A stretch of 64,000 nt of DNA from Lates calcarifer (taxonomy: Eukaryota > Chordata > Actinopteri > Centropomidae): positions 1,189,992 through 1,253,991 of the forward strand of contig NC_066833.1 in assembly GCF_001640805.2 (NCBI RefSeq), read 5' to 3'. The notes under the pieces were generated by a model, which did no database searches, was not told where the DNA came from, and was given only the letters and a program-made list of their open reading frames with translations. Positions 48,801 to 61,900 of the stretch are shown in pieces; within the stretch, counting starts at the first letter, position 1, and each line of letters opens with the position of its first letter. The translations under genes were made by a program, and so were the position numbers.

Positions 48801-51800
48801 AATATTACAATCACAAATTTTTGTTGTATAGGTCCCAGCCGTAGGTTACTTGTCTTGTGTAGTTTTTCTCATTTGTTATAATAGATTTTTCAATATTGTG
48901 GTTTTACATTTTCCAAAGAAATTGTTGGGGGGGGTGTTTGTTTTTTTAGCTTTTTCAAGAAAAAAATATTTACTTTACAATATGGTATCAGTCAAAAGAA
49001 TCAAGTCAAGAATATTTGAATATTTTTTTCTCATTTGTTATAACAGATTTTTCATGTTGCAGTTTTGCATTTTCCAAAGAAAATTTTGTAAAATGTACCT
49101 TTTAAAAAAAATTTAAGTAATGATTCTTTTTCACTTTTCCAGTTAGGTTTTTATGTTCATTTTCAAAACCATAAAGTATCAGTCAAAAGAATTAAGAGAA
49201 GAATGCATTTTGTTCTTGTAACTATTTGTATGTATTTTATGTCTTTAGTTTTTTTGTTTTGGTCTTAATTGTCTAAGTGATTTTTAGATTCATAGTTAAA
49301 AATTGTCCAAATTTAAAATTTTGTAAAACTTTTATTTTCTTTGGGATTTTTTTTTCTATTTAATTTTTATCATTTATAAGTAAGAGAGTAGGTTTAGGAT
49401 AAAATGTAATTTTGTTTATAGATATATGTAATTTGTATTTATTTCATTAAAAACTAATATAAAAAATGTATTTTCTAATTCAATCTACATTTTTGTGAAA
49501 AGCTCTAATATTTGTTTGGACTTGATTTTCCCCTTGCAGCTCTGAGAGTCACCAAACCCATGAAGAGCGTGGAGGTCCCAGAGACTCAGGTGGCCACATT
49601 TGAGTGTGAAGTCTCTCATTTCAACGTACCATCCACCTGGCTGAAGGACGGTGTGGAGATTGAGATGAGTGAGAAGTTCAGGATCGTGGTTCAGGGAAAA
49701 CTCCACCAGCTGAAGATCATGAACACCAGCAGGGACGATTCTGCAGAGTACACCTTCATCTGCGGGAATGACAGAGTCTCTGCAACACTCACCGTTAGCC
49801 GTAAGATTACATTTAAAGTAAAACCAAGAGTCGCTCCAAAATAATGTCTCTGAATTAGACGGAATGAGAGAGTCACTCAGGATGAAGTCTTAATGATCTT
49901 AAAAAAAAAAAACACTGTGAAGGAAGAATTTTTCCCTCTTTGAGTCTTAAGGTAGTGTTAGGCAGCGTTTCCACAGGTCAGAACTGGGCACTAAAAGCAA
50001 TAGTTCAGTATCTGACACTGATAGAGTGAAGCTAGCCCAGTCGCCAATAGTAGTAGCAGTAGCTGGTGTAAGGAGGGAAACAGTCTTAACACAGAAGCCC
50101 TTCAGCTCAGGGACAGACTGTCTTCCCTTCGGATTAGCAGGTGCTGTGGTCCCATGAAGAGCATCCTTATTTGCACGTGAAGGAAGTGTAATGTGAGTTA
50201 AGTCTGGCTTTTGATACGTCCAGCCAGAAGGACAGCCTTCACACACTGTCATCTTGTATTGCTCAGCGTTATTCTCCTCGATTCTCGTTATTCTCCTTCA
50301 ATAAATGCTTCTGCCTAAGACATCTGGGTCTCCTGAAACTTCTTCCATTATGAGTTAACCAGCTCACAAGATTTCCATCATTAGCATCATCATTTCATTA
50401 CATTAAAAAACATTTGACACTTAAAAAATGATAAAACACATAAAGAGAGGATGAACAACGTGGAATTATACAATTTGAAATATTTTGTAATTAGGGATTT
50501 TGTGGATTTTTATAAATTGAAAACAAATACAGATAAGAAATAATTTACAACTTAGAAAAACAGGATTAGCAGTGATTTTAAAATGTTACAATGTTATTGT
50601 TATTGCTATTATTGTTAGTGGTAAAACTAATTATAAATTATTAACATGGCGCTTAACCATAATTAGGAAGCAAGAAATATGAAAAAATATATGTGAAATA
50701 TTGTATTTTTTTGTTGTGTATTGTTGGTCCTAGTCCTGAAAGCTTGAACACATGTTAATGTAAACTGTTAATGTGAATCCATGCTGCTCTCAGTTGTGAG
50801 TAGTGGTGGACAGAGTAGTACCACAATGTCCAGTACTAATATTTAAGTTAAAGTATTTGTTAAAACATAATCTGAAATTAAAGTATAATGTACTTTTTGA
50901 CTTTTTAACATTGAGTGCGTTGTTGGATGTGGCCTAAGCAACTTTATACTGTTTCACAAAATTCAATGCAAAGTACAACTAGAGTACTCTTCAAAGCTGA
51001 ATTCCCACTAAAAGTTTAGAAAGTTAGTTCAGTTTTTGTGTTAAGTTTCTTTCATTTGTAGTTTTCAGTTGTGTCCTGAAAACAGCCTCCTCCTCTGTAA
51101 AAGCCAGTTTTCACCCAACCTGTACTTTTCTCTCCAGCTGTCCTGATCACATCCATGCTGAAGGACCTGAATGCTCAGGAGAGAGACACCATCACCTTTG
51201 AGGTCACCGTCAACTACGAGGGCATCACCTACAAATGGCTAAAGAATGGCGTGGAGGTCAAGTCGTCAGACAGATGTCAGGTCCGCAGCCGGCAGCTCAC
51301 ACACTCGCTTACCATCCGAAACGTTCACTTTGGAGACGGAGGAGAGTACCAGTTTGTGGCTGGCTCCGCCGCCACCGCTGCCAACCTGTTTGTTGAAGGT
51401 AACTTCATGTTATACATGTGAACAGTTAACAGGTCTCTGACACATGTCTGAAATAAACATAAAAAATGTAAACATACAACAGAAGTATATAAAGTACACT
51501 GCTGTGGTCGGACATTTTCAGCACATCCATGCTCACTGTGGAGGGTCAACCACCTCTCACAACAGTTTGTGAAATAGTCACAAAATTTTGTCTATTGATT
51601 TTGTGTACATGGACACAAATTTTCTCTCTTTTTTTGTGGTAGTCGGCACAACTTTTAAACTCACTTATTTAAGTTTGAAACATTTTTGAATGAAACACAA
51701 CATTCATTTACAGAAGCAGAGTTACAAAGAGGCAGGATGGGGTGGATGCTGGGTGCACATCTGTACTATGAGAGACTGGGGTTTATATCCAGAGCCTCTG

Positions 51801-54800
51801 TGGTTCAGACAGCTTAAGCTCTTTGGTTAAGGTCAGGGAAAGGTGGTGGTTTTGGTTCAGAGTAAATAAACAGGTTGTGTCTGACAAACAGGCATTGAAG
51901 GGTTAAAATCCTGGAAATGAATGAATATTTGGTAGTTCTAACCAAAAACATCAACATTAAAACCTTCATGAAGGAAGATTTATTCCTGGACTGTTGGATT
52001 ATATTGTGGGTAGATGTGATAAACTGGACACTGAGTACATAAACACTTCAGATGACACTGCTGTCATGGGTTGATGTCAAGGCCCAGCTTGTGAAGAAGT
52101 CTGTGAACAAACAAACTGCAGTGTCAGATACGTTGTGTACTTTAACTTGGTATTCATTCTCAGATTTAGATGATTCTTCTTGTTGGAACATTTCAGCTCG
52201 TGTGATTGAATTCACCAAGAAAATCAAGGACATAAAGATCACAGAGAAGAAGAAGGCGATCTTTGAATGTGAGGTTTCTGAGCCAAACATCCAGGTGATG
52301 TGGATGAAGGACGGACAGGAGCTGGACATGTCTGAGGAACGGTACGTCAGTCTCCATCCTCCACACACCTGTAACTGTTTTTCAACACTTGCTGTGCATA
52401 TAAGCATTTTAAATGGTTACATATGAGCTGAAGGTTATCTCCTGTTTTGTGTTCAGGTACATCGTGACAGCAGAGAAATATGTTCACCGCCTGATGATCC
52501 AGACGGTCCGTATGTCTGATGCTGGAGAATATTCGGTGGTGGCTGGATCGAGCGTCTCCAAAGCCCATCTGACCGTGGAGGGTCGCGACATCCGGATCTC
52601 CGAACCTGCTGAGCGGGAAATCACGGTGAGGCGAACGTTGAACTAATTCTTTACATAACAATAAATAAATTAATAAATAGGACACCAAGCAGAGGCCAGA
52701 AATCTAAATCTTTCCTCTCTTTTAGGTTCTGGAGAAACACAGAGCGACCTTTGAGTTCGAAGTGAATGAGGATGACGTGGAGGGCCACTGGCTGAGGAAC
52801 GGGGTGGAGATCCAGTTCTCTGTGGAGGAGAGGTTCAACTATGTGGCCATCAGGAAGCTGCACCGCCTCACCATCTCTGAGACCTACAGGAGCGACGCTG
52901 GAGAGTACACCTTCATTGCCGGCAAGAACAGGAGCACCATGCACCTCCGTGTCAACCGTAAGTCCAGGGTGAAGGTGCTGCAAACACATCTGCTCTGTAA
53001 GACTCTGGTCCTGTGTTCTCCATTTAGAAAAAAAAAAACAAAACAGAGCGCATAAGGGAGAAATTTACATTTTATATTTCTGTGGTTTCATGATGGCGCC
53101 CTCTAGTGTTGCATTAACACTACAGAGCTTTTAATTAGAAGCTTGAAAAATATGATAATAACTCTGCACTGTCACCAGCTCACCAAGTCTTTTATTTTGT
53201 GCCTTGTTCAGTCCCAGAGCCTCCTCAGATCCTTCGCCACATGGAGCCCCAGTCTGTTGAGGCTGGTAAACCGGCTCGGTTCTCGGTGCAGGTGAGTGGT
53301 CTTCCTCACCCCCAGGTCTTCTGGTATAAAAACTCCCAGGCTCTGTCTCCGGGCTTCAAGTGCAAATTTCTTCATGATGGCAACGAGCACACACTGCTGC
53401 TGATTGAAGTCTTCCCCGAGGACGCTGCAATCTACAACTGTGAGGCCAAGAACGACTATGGCACCGCCACGAGCACCGCCACACTCAACGTGGAAGGTAC
53501 GACAGAACCTGTGAAACAAAAGTGAACAGGGAAATATTTCAAGTCAACACTGGTGCATGTGTCGACACAGATTTGTGTTTGTGTGTTGTAGTCTCAGAGG
53601 TGGTTTCTCCAGACTCGGCTGCTCCTGTTGCTCCTCCTGTCGTCATCTCGCCCATCACCAGCACTTCGGCCCGCGAGGGAGAACCGGCTCGGTTCCAGTG
53701 CAGAGTCCGTGGAGATGGTAAGAAAACTGAAGTCTTATTTAAAGCAGCTTTAATCAGTAGTTTAAACAGTATTAAAGGACTGTGAAACCAAACACAGAGC
53801 TAAAAGAGAGGGAATACTGGACTTAGATTCAAAGTGGACAAAAAAGCAGTTATTCAAGGTTTAATGTGAGGTCATAGCTGGTAGTTGATGCTTTAATTTC
53901 ACCTGGTCAGTAAAATAATTATGCTTTTTGTTATTTTGGACACCAAAGTAAAAGTCCTATTCAGTTCCAGTCTCACTGACAGTTGAAGCATCAGAACAAA
54001 AGATGAACAGCTGCTAGAAAATATCTGGTTCTTTGATCAGAAAAGTCAAAGGTACAAGAAGCCTAAACCTATTCACTGTGTCTCCTTGTCCTCTGTCCAG
54101 ATGTGAAGATCAGCTGGTTCCACAAGGAGAAGGAGATCAAGCAGTCAGACTTCTTCAGGATGTCTCAGTTTGACGACAGCTGTCAGCTGGAGATCTCCAG
54201 GGTTTACCCAGAGGACGAGGGCGAGTACACCTGCATGGCCACAAACAACGCTGGGACCGTGTCCTGCTCTGCCACACTCACACTGGACGGTAAGTTTGTT
54301 ACCTCTTAGAAAATTCTGTTCCTGTAAGTGTAACCTGTAAAGGTTAAAAACAGATGTAGCAAACAGCAGCCATGGCACACTCTGAGAATTAGAAAATTAG
54401 AATATACAGTATATGTGCACCCAACAAGTACAACCATGGCCACTGTCTGCTTCCATAGTAATTGCTGTTGTGGAGTTCAGATACAGATGGGTGACCAACT
54501 AAGGGAAAAACCTGAACCAGTGAGTCCAGATACGATTGATTGTACATACTTCCCTTCACAGTCACCATATCCCACTCTACTGAATACCTTTGGTTTTGGG
54601 CTATCATCAAAACACCAAATGACACAGTATCTGTTGGTTTTGACTTTCATTTGTCACCCATGTGTCGATGCCTTATTGGAGTTGAAACCTGAACACAGTG
54701 CTGTTCTTCTTCACTTACTTGAAACCTGATCACTCATCCCAGTGAGCACTAGTTCAGTGGTTTGAAGGTGAAAAGATGCAAAGAGGCTCCATTTGATTGA

Positions 54801-55825
54801 ACAACTGTTTTTTGATGGTTTTATGAGGATTATAAAGTTCTGTATGGGGGCCAGAGACTCATATTTAGACCCTGGTTCTTGTATAATAATATACTGTAAA
54901 TTATTAATAGTTACCTTGAATTCAGTGTAATCAATCTGCAAAATAAACAACCTTAAAGATTTTAACATCAATGAATAGCTGCTATTTACCACTTCAAATA
55001 TTGTATAGCCATGGACAGATTATCAGACAGGCCCCTGGTCACTTTGTGCTGGTTTTGCGTGTCTTTTCAGTGGTTATGTGTCTCTGGTAGTCTTGTGTTT
55101 CTGTGGTGGTTTTTGTAGTGAGGACAGGGTCTTAGTAACACATTTGATAAATACCAAATGCAGACTGGTTTCTCAAACTGAAAATCAACCAAACTTTGCT
55201 GACTGGGATGAGTGTAAATCAAATAAAGCACATAAAGTCAAAAAACATGCTTCCTTTCAGGGCAAAAACAAACAGAGGCCAGTCCTGCTGAGACTCAGTG
55301 GCATGTCTCCACCAGCCTTACCAGTCTAAAGAAACCTTCCATTGGCCAAAAGCCAGTTTTCATCCATCCAATCACAAGCTGTGTGGTGCCACACGGGGAG
55401 GTGGCCCGCTTTCATGCATGTGTGTCTGGCATGCCGAAGCCAGAGATAAGCTGGTTCCATAACCAGCAGCCAGTTCAGCCCACCAAGAACGTGGTGTTTC
55501 ATTTCGATGAGGTCACGAACACTGCCACGCTCATCATAGTCGATGCTTTCTCTGAGCATGCCGGACAGTACACCTGCAGGGCAGCCAATAACGCTGGAGA
55601 GGCTGCATGCTCAGCCAACCTCACCATTACAAAAGAAGAAGAAGGAGGTAACTTCTGGATCCTTTGGCTGCAGCCATATTCCCTCTGACACCACCCGTTT
55701 CTCCTCCTGCAAGATTAATTCACTCCCCTTAAATACCTCTTTTATTATCTCTTCAGGGGATGTCCCAAACCAATCCACAAAATCAGAGTCAGATTTGATT
55801 ACTTTACAGTGTGCTTTAGTGTATG

Positions 55826-55916
<91 letters not shown>

Positions 55917-58900
55917 GTGGTAATTCTAGTATTTTATATAAACTTATGACACACCCAGACATTTCTCTTTAATGTATTATCCAAATAATTGTGACCAAAT
56001 TATGCACTGATCAGAATATCCTACAGCTGAAAAGGTAATATGTTAGTCCTCTTCGATGGATAAACTATGACCTCAAAACTATCTGCACGATATTCATTTA
56101 TTATGATTAAATTCTCCCTCTGCAACAAATAATTGAGGCAACTGCAAATCTGTCGATAGTTTAGTGCAATATTGGGACATCCCTCAGCCTTCCTCCAGAT
56201 CTGACTAACCTCACTGCCCCAGAGAGACGAACAACCTCCACCAGTGTGTTTGAATCCTCATCTCTCCCCACAGGAACATACTCATCTCTTCACCCTTCTC
56301 CATCCTCTCCGTCCTCGTCACCCTCCTCTCTTCTCCTGCACAGGAAAACTCTGGGAAATGCATGAAACTCACGTGTAATGTTTCTGTTTTATGTCTGTCC
56401 TTCAGGAAGCTCAAACCCTTCTTTGTCTGATTCATTTCGTGCCGCTGTGTTTTGTAATGTGTTCATTACTTGTTGTTTTTCACCTTGTTCTCGCAGATGT
56501 CCTTGATTTTTCCCCTCAAAATCTACTTTCTCCCAGTATGACCCCCAAACGTCTTTAGAAGACAAACTGGACTTGAATCTTTTTGCCTTTTGCATTTGTG
56601 TCCTATCATTTTGTCAAGTGACCGAGTGAAATCAAGCTGTCAGAAGTTGTCAATGATTAAAATACAAACTTGATGTACAAACCAGTTTAAGGCCATTAAA
56701 GGTCACTACCACTAAACATGACAAAAGAATTATTGTACTGTTACATGAGTGAGGTGGAGCTTTCGATTAAATTTCTGGGTCTTTATCAGTGGAGACACTT
56801 TGTTCAGTTGTCGTGGCTGATGGTTCATTTGGCAACATGTGTCCCAGGTATGAAACTAAGATAACCCATGTTTTACAAATGAACAAACAACTGAGCCTTC
56901 ATCATCTGGTGACATGGACCATGAGATGGTGGTTGAAAGTGAATACTGAGTTAAGATTATTTTACCAAAGTTCTGTCAGAGGTAGTTTTTGTTGCAGTAT
57001 TACTCTGAGCCAGCGGTGACAGCACTGAGTGTAATGCTACAGAACCCTATTTCAATCTGACTCCCTGAAAATAAGACCAGCTGTTAATTTACAGATATTA
57101 CTAATGAAAATAAACATTTTAAAGCATCAGAGAACAGCACAAAACAGCTAATTAGGATGCTAAAAGCTGACCAATGACCATATTAATTTGAAACCTTGGT
57201 AAATTTGACCTCTGATATTTTCAGTTCTGTTTGAAGTTTTTTACTTTAACAGTGCAGAGTAGAGTTATTAAACCTGTTGAGGAGGTCTGTGAATTTCAGG
57301 TAGAAGTTTAGTCGAGCTGAATATTGGCTCAAGATCCATTTAGCAGTTGTTTTTGCTGCTTTCAACTGACTCTCTTGGTCTTTATCAATGAATGGAGTTG
57401 GCTTAGTTGTTGGTTAGATAGATGTTTTTGTTAAATGAAACATTTTGATCAATGATACTGTAGCTTATCCAAACCCAAACACAGAAGGTCAATTGATTTG
57501 AGTCCAGCAAAGAAAAACTGACAGAGGTGGGAGTCCAGTTTTAGAGGTGGAAATCCTGTCTTTCTGCTTGTGTGAGGGAAGCTTTGAAGACCCTCACTAG
57601 ATCTGCCCTATGTGGGATCCTATTTTAATTACTGTCATCTCTTTGCTTCACAGTGACTCACGTGAGAGAGCAGATTGAAGCCAAGATTGAACAAGAAGTC
57701 AAAGGTAAGGTCGCATCAGATTTCTTACCATCATGTATCAGAAACACCAGATTACTGTCACACATGAGAAGCAGGCAGACTGGAAAAGGGACAGTTTGAC
57801 CAGATTCCTGTTTCACTTGATGAATCTTTTACTTTGAAAGTAGTCTGTCAGCGGTTAACTTTGATCCAAGCTTTGGCTCATTGAACATGCGTTTTGTTTT
57901 TTTGTTTTGTTTTTTTTTTATGTGGAAAACTTGTTCAGAGAGTTGAGAAAAAAAGATGTGTGGGTGCATGCATTATGGGTTATTTGGATTACAGTTGACG
58001 TGCATCCACAGACTACTTTTAGAGTTTGTAAATATGTTGTTATGTTAAACTGTCCCTTCAAATAATTTTGGAATTTCTACAGTTGCATGTCACCTTTATG
58101 CGTCCTGAGAGAAGATTTCTGTTGTCTGTTTTATTCTACCTGCTCTGTTTTGATGATATTCCATGGTTTCCCCCAGGCGAGCACTCATAGAACTTGCTTG
58201 TACCGGGTTTTGACACTTGCGGTTTGCATCCAAACGTTCGTTTCATTTTGGCATGAAGGTTCTTCTGATCTTTTCCCAGAAAAAGGCGCAGGATATGTAT
58301 CTTTTAAAGCTTCCAGATTTGAAATGCCCTTTAAAAGATATGGAGGTTTACTGCATCTGGAACTGAGACCTTCCTCCTGCAAAATATTTCTTAGCCTGGC
58401 TTGCAGATAGTGGGATGTGATTCCTGTGGTTTGCACTCTAAATAACACCAGTAAACTATATTAGTTCGAATAAACGCCTTCTCACCCAATATTACAGCTT
58501 CATTTGTTTAAGTTTTGGAATAATATATACGTTCTCGAGAGCTTTGCTTCTCATTGATACTTGTGCATCATTTATTTCCTCTTAAGTTTAAGGATTAGAA
58601 AGGGCGTTTATTCTCCTGTCTGCAAGTCAGGTAAGGGATATTCTAGTGAATAGCGAAAGCAAATAAAAAGAAAATTAAACAAGCAAATGTTAGCAGCCCA
58701 TCTTGGAAATATGCATTTTTTTAATAATCATAAAATAATTTATGTTTTGAAGAAATTTCCACAGACGAAGGATCAAAACTTCCTGCAGGTTTCTAATAAA
58801 AAGAATCAAGTCTTGCGTTTATTCGAACAAATATGGTGAGTGAAATTATTTCTTATGGCATTGTGACTCCCAGCATGCATTTAATATTTCCATTAATGAT

Positions 58901-61900
58901 TCATTCAAATCCTTTTCTCTTTTTTTTACCCCTGGGGCTGTGTTGTTCTGACCGTTGTCTGTTTCTTTTTGCAGAGCTGTTTTATCATCCACATGGCAGC
59001 ACAGAAGTCACTGGTGCTCGTCAGCTGAGAGGAGCCTTCTCCGACACAGAGGACTTCCTGGATCATGGCTTGGTTTCGGCCAATCGCTGCTCCAGCAGAA
59101 CATCCTCCATCAGCTCGTGGACAGACAACATCAAACCTAGTTTCACCAAGAAACTAAAGTTCCAATCTGTTTTAGAGGGGCAACCAGTTGAGTTAAAGTG
59201 TAAACTGGTTGCTTGCCCTCCCCCGACAATCCTTTGGTTTCATAATAATAGATCTATTCCTAAAGAGCGTAGACGTAAGATCTGCACTGACAGCAGAATG
59301 CACATGCACACTACCAGTCTGGTTATTGATAGCATCAAAGAGAAGGACTCAGGCAGTTATAAGGTAATGGCAATAAACACGGAGGGTTCTGCTGAGACCA
59401 CAGCATCACTTTTGGTGTCTCTGAGGGAAGAGCAGTCCGCTAACTACCTAGGCTTTGTTAAGCGCTCTGCCAAAGCCCATGAAAGCATGGACACCATGGC
59501 AGAGCAGAGAAAAGAAAGGAAAATTAGGGTCGACCTCAGGTGCGTGGGGTCTCCATTTGACAAGATGTCCAAAGCCCATCAAGGAAGATCTCGGTCTAAG
59601 AGCTCTTTGGTGCGTACTGTGTATTTCCGGTCTGGTTCCCATTCAAAAGAAAAAGAGACAGAAAAAGAGTCTAAGCGTTTAGAAACTGCCTCTGAGCGTG
59701 CCCCATCCCCTCCCCCCATGTTTGACAGGTCTGAGCGATTTAATGACAGATTCAGTGATATCTACTGTGACCGGCGCACTGGTGCCAGGTTCAGTGACAA
59801 GTTTAGTGACAGGTGCAGTGACAGGTACAGCGAAAGGTTCAGTGACACAGAAAGCCTTCACAATGAGGTAAGAACAAAACTTACCACACTCCAAAAAGCC
59901 GTCAAACAGAGGAAGAGGCTTTCTATCTCTACCATGTCCTCCTCAGAGTTTGAGTTAGAATCGGTTGTCCAGCGAGCCAAGCTATGCAGATTATGTTGAA
60001 AAGCTCAGGGTCAAGCCTGCCTCTGTGCCTGATGTCCAGCATTTCAACCGACCCTTTGATTTGGGGGAGAGTCATAAGGAGTTTCAAGGTAAAACCTCAA
60101 GTGGGGATCCCACTCAGCCTCGTGTGAGGCATTCATTTGAGCCTCAGTCCAGAACCAGGGCTATTCAGATCATGAGAGGTGAGTTGGTTGATGCATTTGT
60201 GGCACAGACAGAAAGGAAATCAGGTGAAAAATATTCACAGACACTGGGTGATAAAAACATTGAGAGTTTTGTTGAATCTCAGGCAGATGTTAGCGTGGAG
60301 AAGATGGTAAGTGAGCATAGCAGTGCTGACCACAAGGGAGAGGGTTCAATGGTGGAAGTTGAGCGACGTCACCCTGAAGCCACATACTCTGAAACAAAAG
60401 CATATCCAAACACTACAATGTATACCGAAAGCAGGGAATCTGTCCGAATTGTGCCCGCTAAAGAGGAGATATCTGTCAGAGAGTCAACCAGGTCTAAGGT
60501 AGTCACATCTACCAAGGAAAAATTCCTAAGAGAAGCAGTACTGCCAGAAGACATAGCAACAGCAGAAACAGTTGAGCCATACGAAGAGGAGTCTGCAGGG
60601 GAGTCTTTGAGGGCTCAGTATGAGAAGAGCCTGGAAGCTGACCGAATGGAGTGTGAGGAGAAACTCCTCGCACTGCGTATCAGGAAATGGCAGCAAGGGA
60701 GTAGGGTGTCAGAGGAGGAGACATTTCACCCTGAAACTGATCTACCCATGCCAGCAGAGATACAGTATATGGAGCCTGAGAGGCACCTTTACACCCAGCA
60801 GGAGGTGATAGAGAAAAGAGAAACTGTAGAAACTGAAGCCATGCCTTCCTCTTTCCATAAATCACCCAGAATGAGGGCAAGATTGGAAGGTCCAGAAGTT
60901 ACAACTGCATCAATACCCAAATCACCTAAAGTAAAAGCCAGAGGAGAAGAAGTGGAAACATCTGCCTCCTTGCTTGCAAAATCAGCCACAGTGGAAGCCA
61001 GATTAGAGGAAATGGAAGTTGAAGCACTACCCATGCTGGTGCAGAAATCCCCCCGAATTAAAGCTAGAGCCGCAGAAGTGGAAGCAGAGTTGTCACCTAG
61101 AGCTAAGGCCAGGGGCAAGGACAGACTCAGAGAGTCACCCAGACCAAGACAAGTCAGATCTGTCAAGGAAAGGTTACTTAGTGAAGGTGTAACACCACAC
61201 AGCATGGCAACAGTTGAGCCATATGAAGAGGAATCTGCAGGGGAGTCTTTGAGGGCTCAGTATGAGAAGAGCCTAGAGGCTGAACGGATGGAGTGTGAGG
61301 AGAAACTCCTTGCCCTGCGGATCAGGAAATGGCAGCAAGGCATTCGAATGTCAGAAGAAGAGACATTCCACCCTGAAACTGATCTGCCCATGCCAGCAGA
61401 GACACCGTACATGGAGCCAGAGGAGAATGTTTACACCCAGCAGGAGGTGCTGGGGAAAACAGCTACTGTAGGCCACACTACCATGTCAACACCTAAGTCA
61501 CCAAAAGCAAAAGGTAAAGTAGAACAGGATGAAACCAGTGCCCCCTTGCCTAAAGCCAGAATAAAGGCCAGACCAGAAGAACTGGAAACTGAGGCATCAG
61601 TCATGCTGGTACAAAAATCACCCAGAATAAAAGCTAGAGTTATAGAAGTGGAAGCTGAATCATCACCTAGATCAAAAGCCAGAGCAGAGAAGATGTTGTT
61701 TGAGAAGACAGGAGAGGAGCATGAGCTCCAGCTGTCAAGGGAGAACATCTCTGAATTAAAGAATGAGAGTGAGAAGTTTGTCAGTGAAGAGGAGGCCTTG
61801 ACTCAGCGGATAATGAAATGGCAACAGGATGTTCTGATGGAACAAGAGCAAGCTGTGAAGCTAGAGTCCGACTGGGTGGAGGGTTACTCACCATTTCAGA

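Noticed and set aside
49947..50252. 101-residue minus-strand open frame
   Set aside because: It lies in the possible LTR-like block, with no recognisable protein domain.
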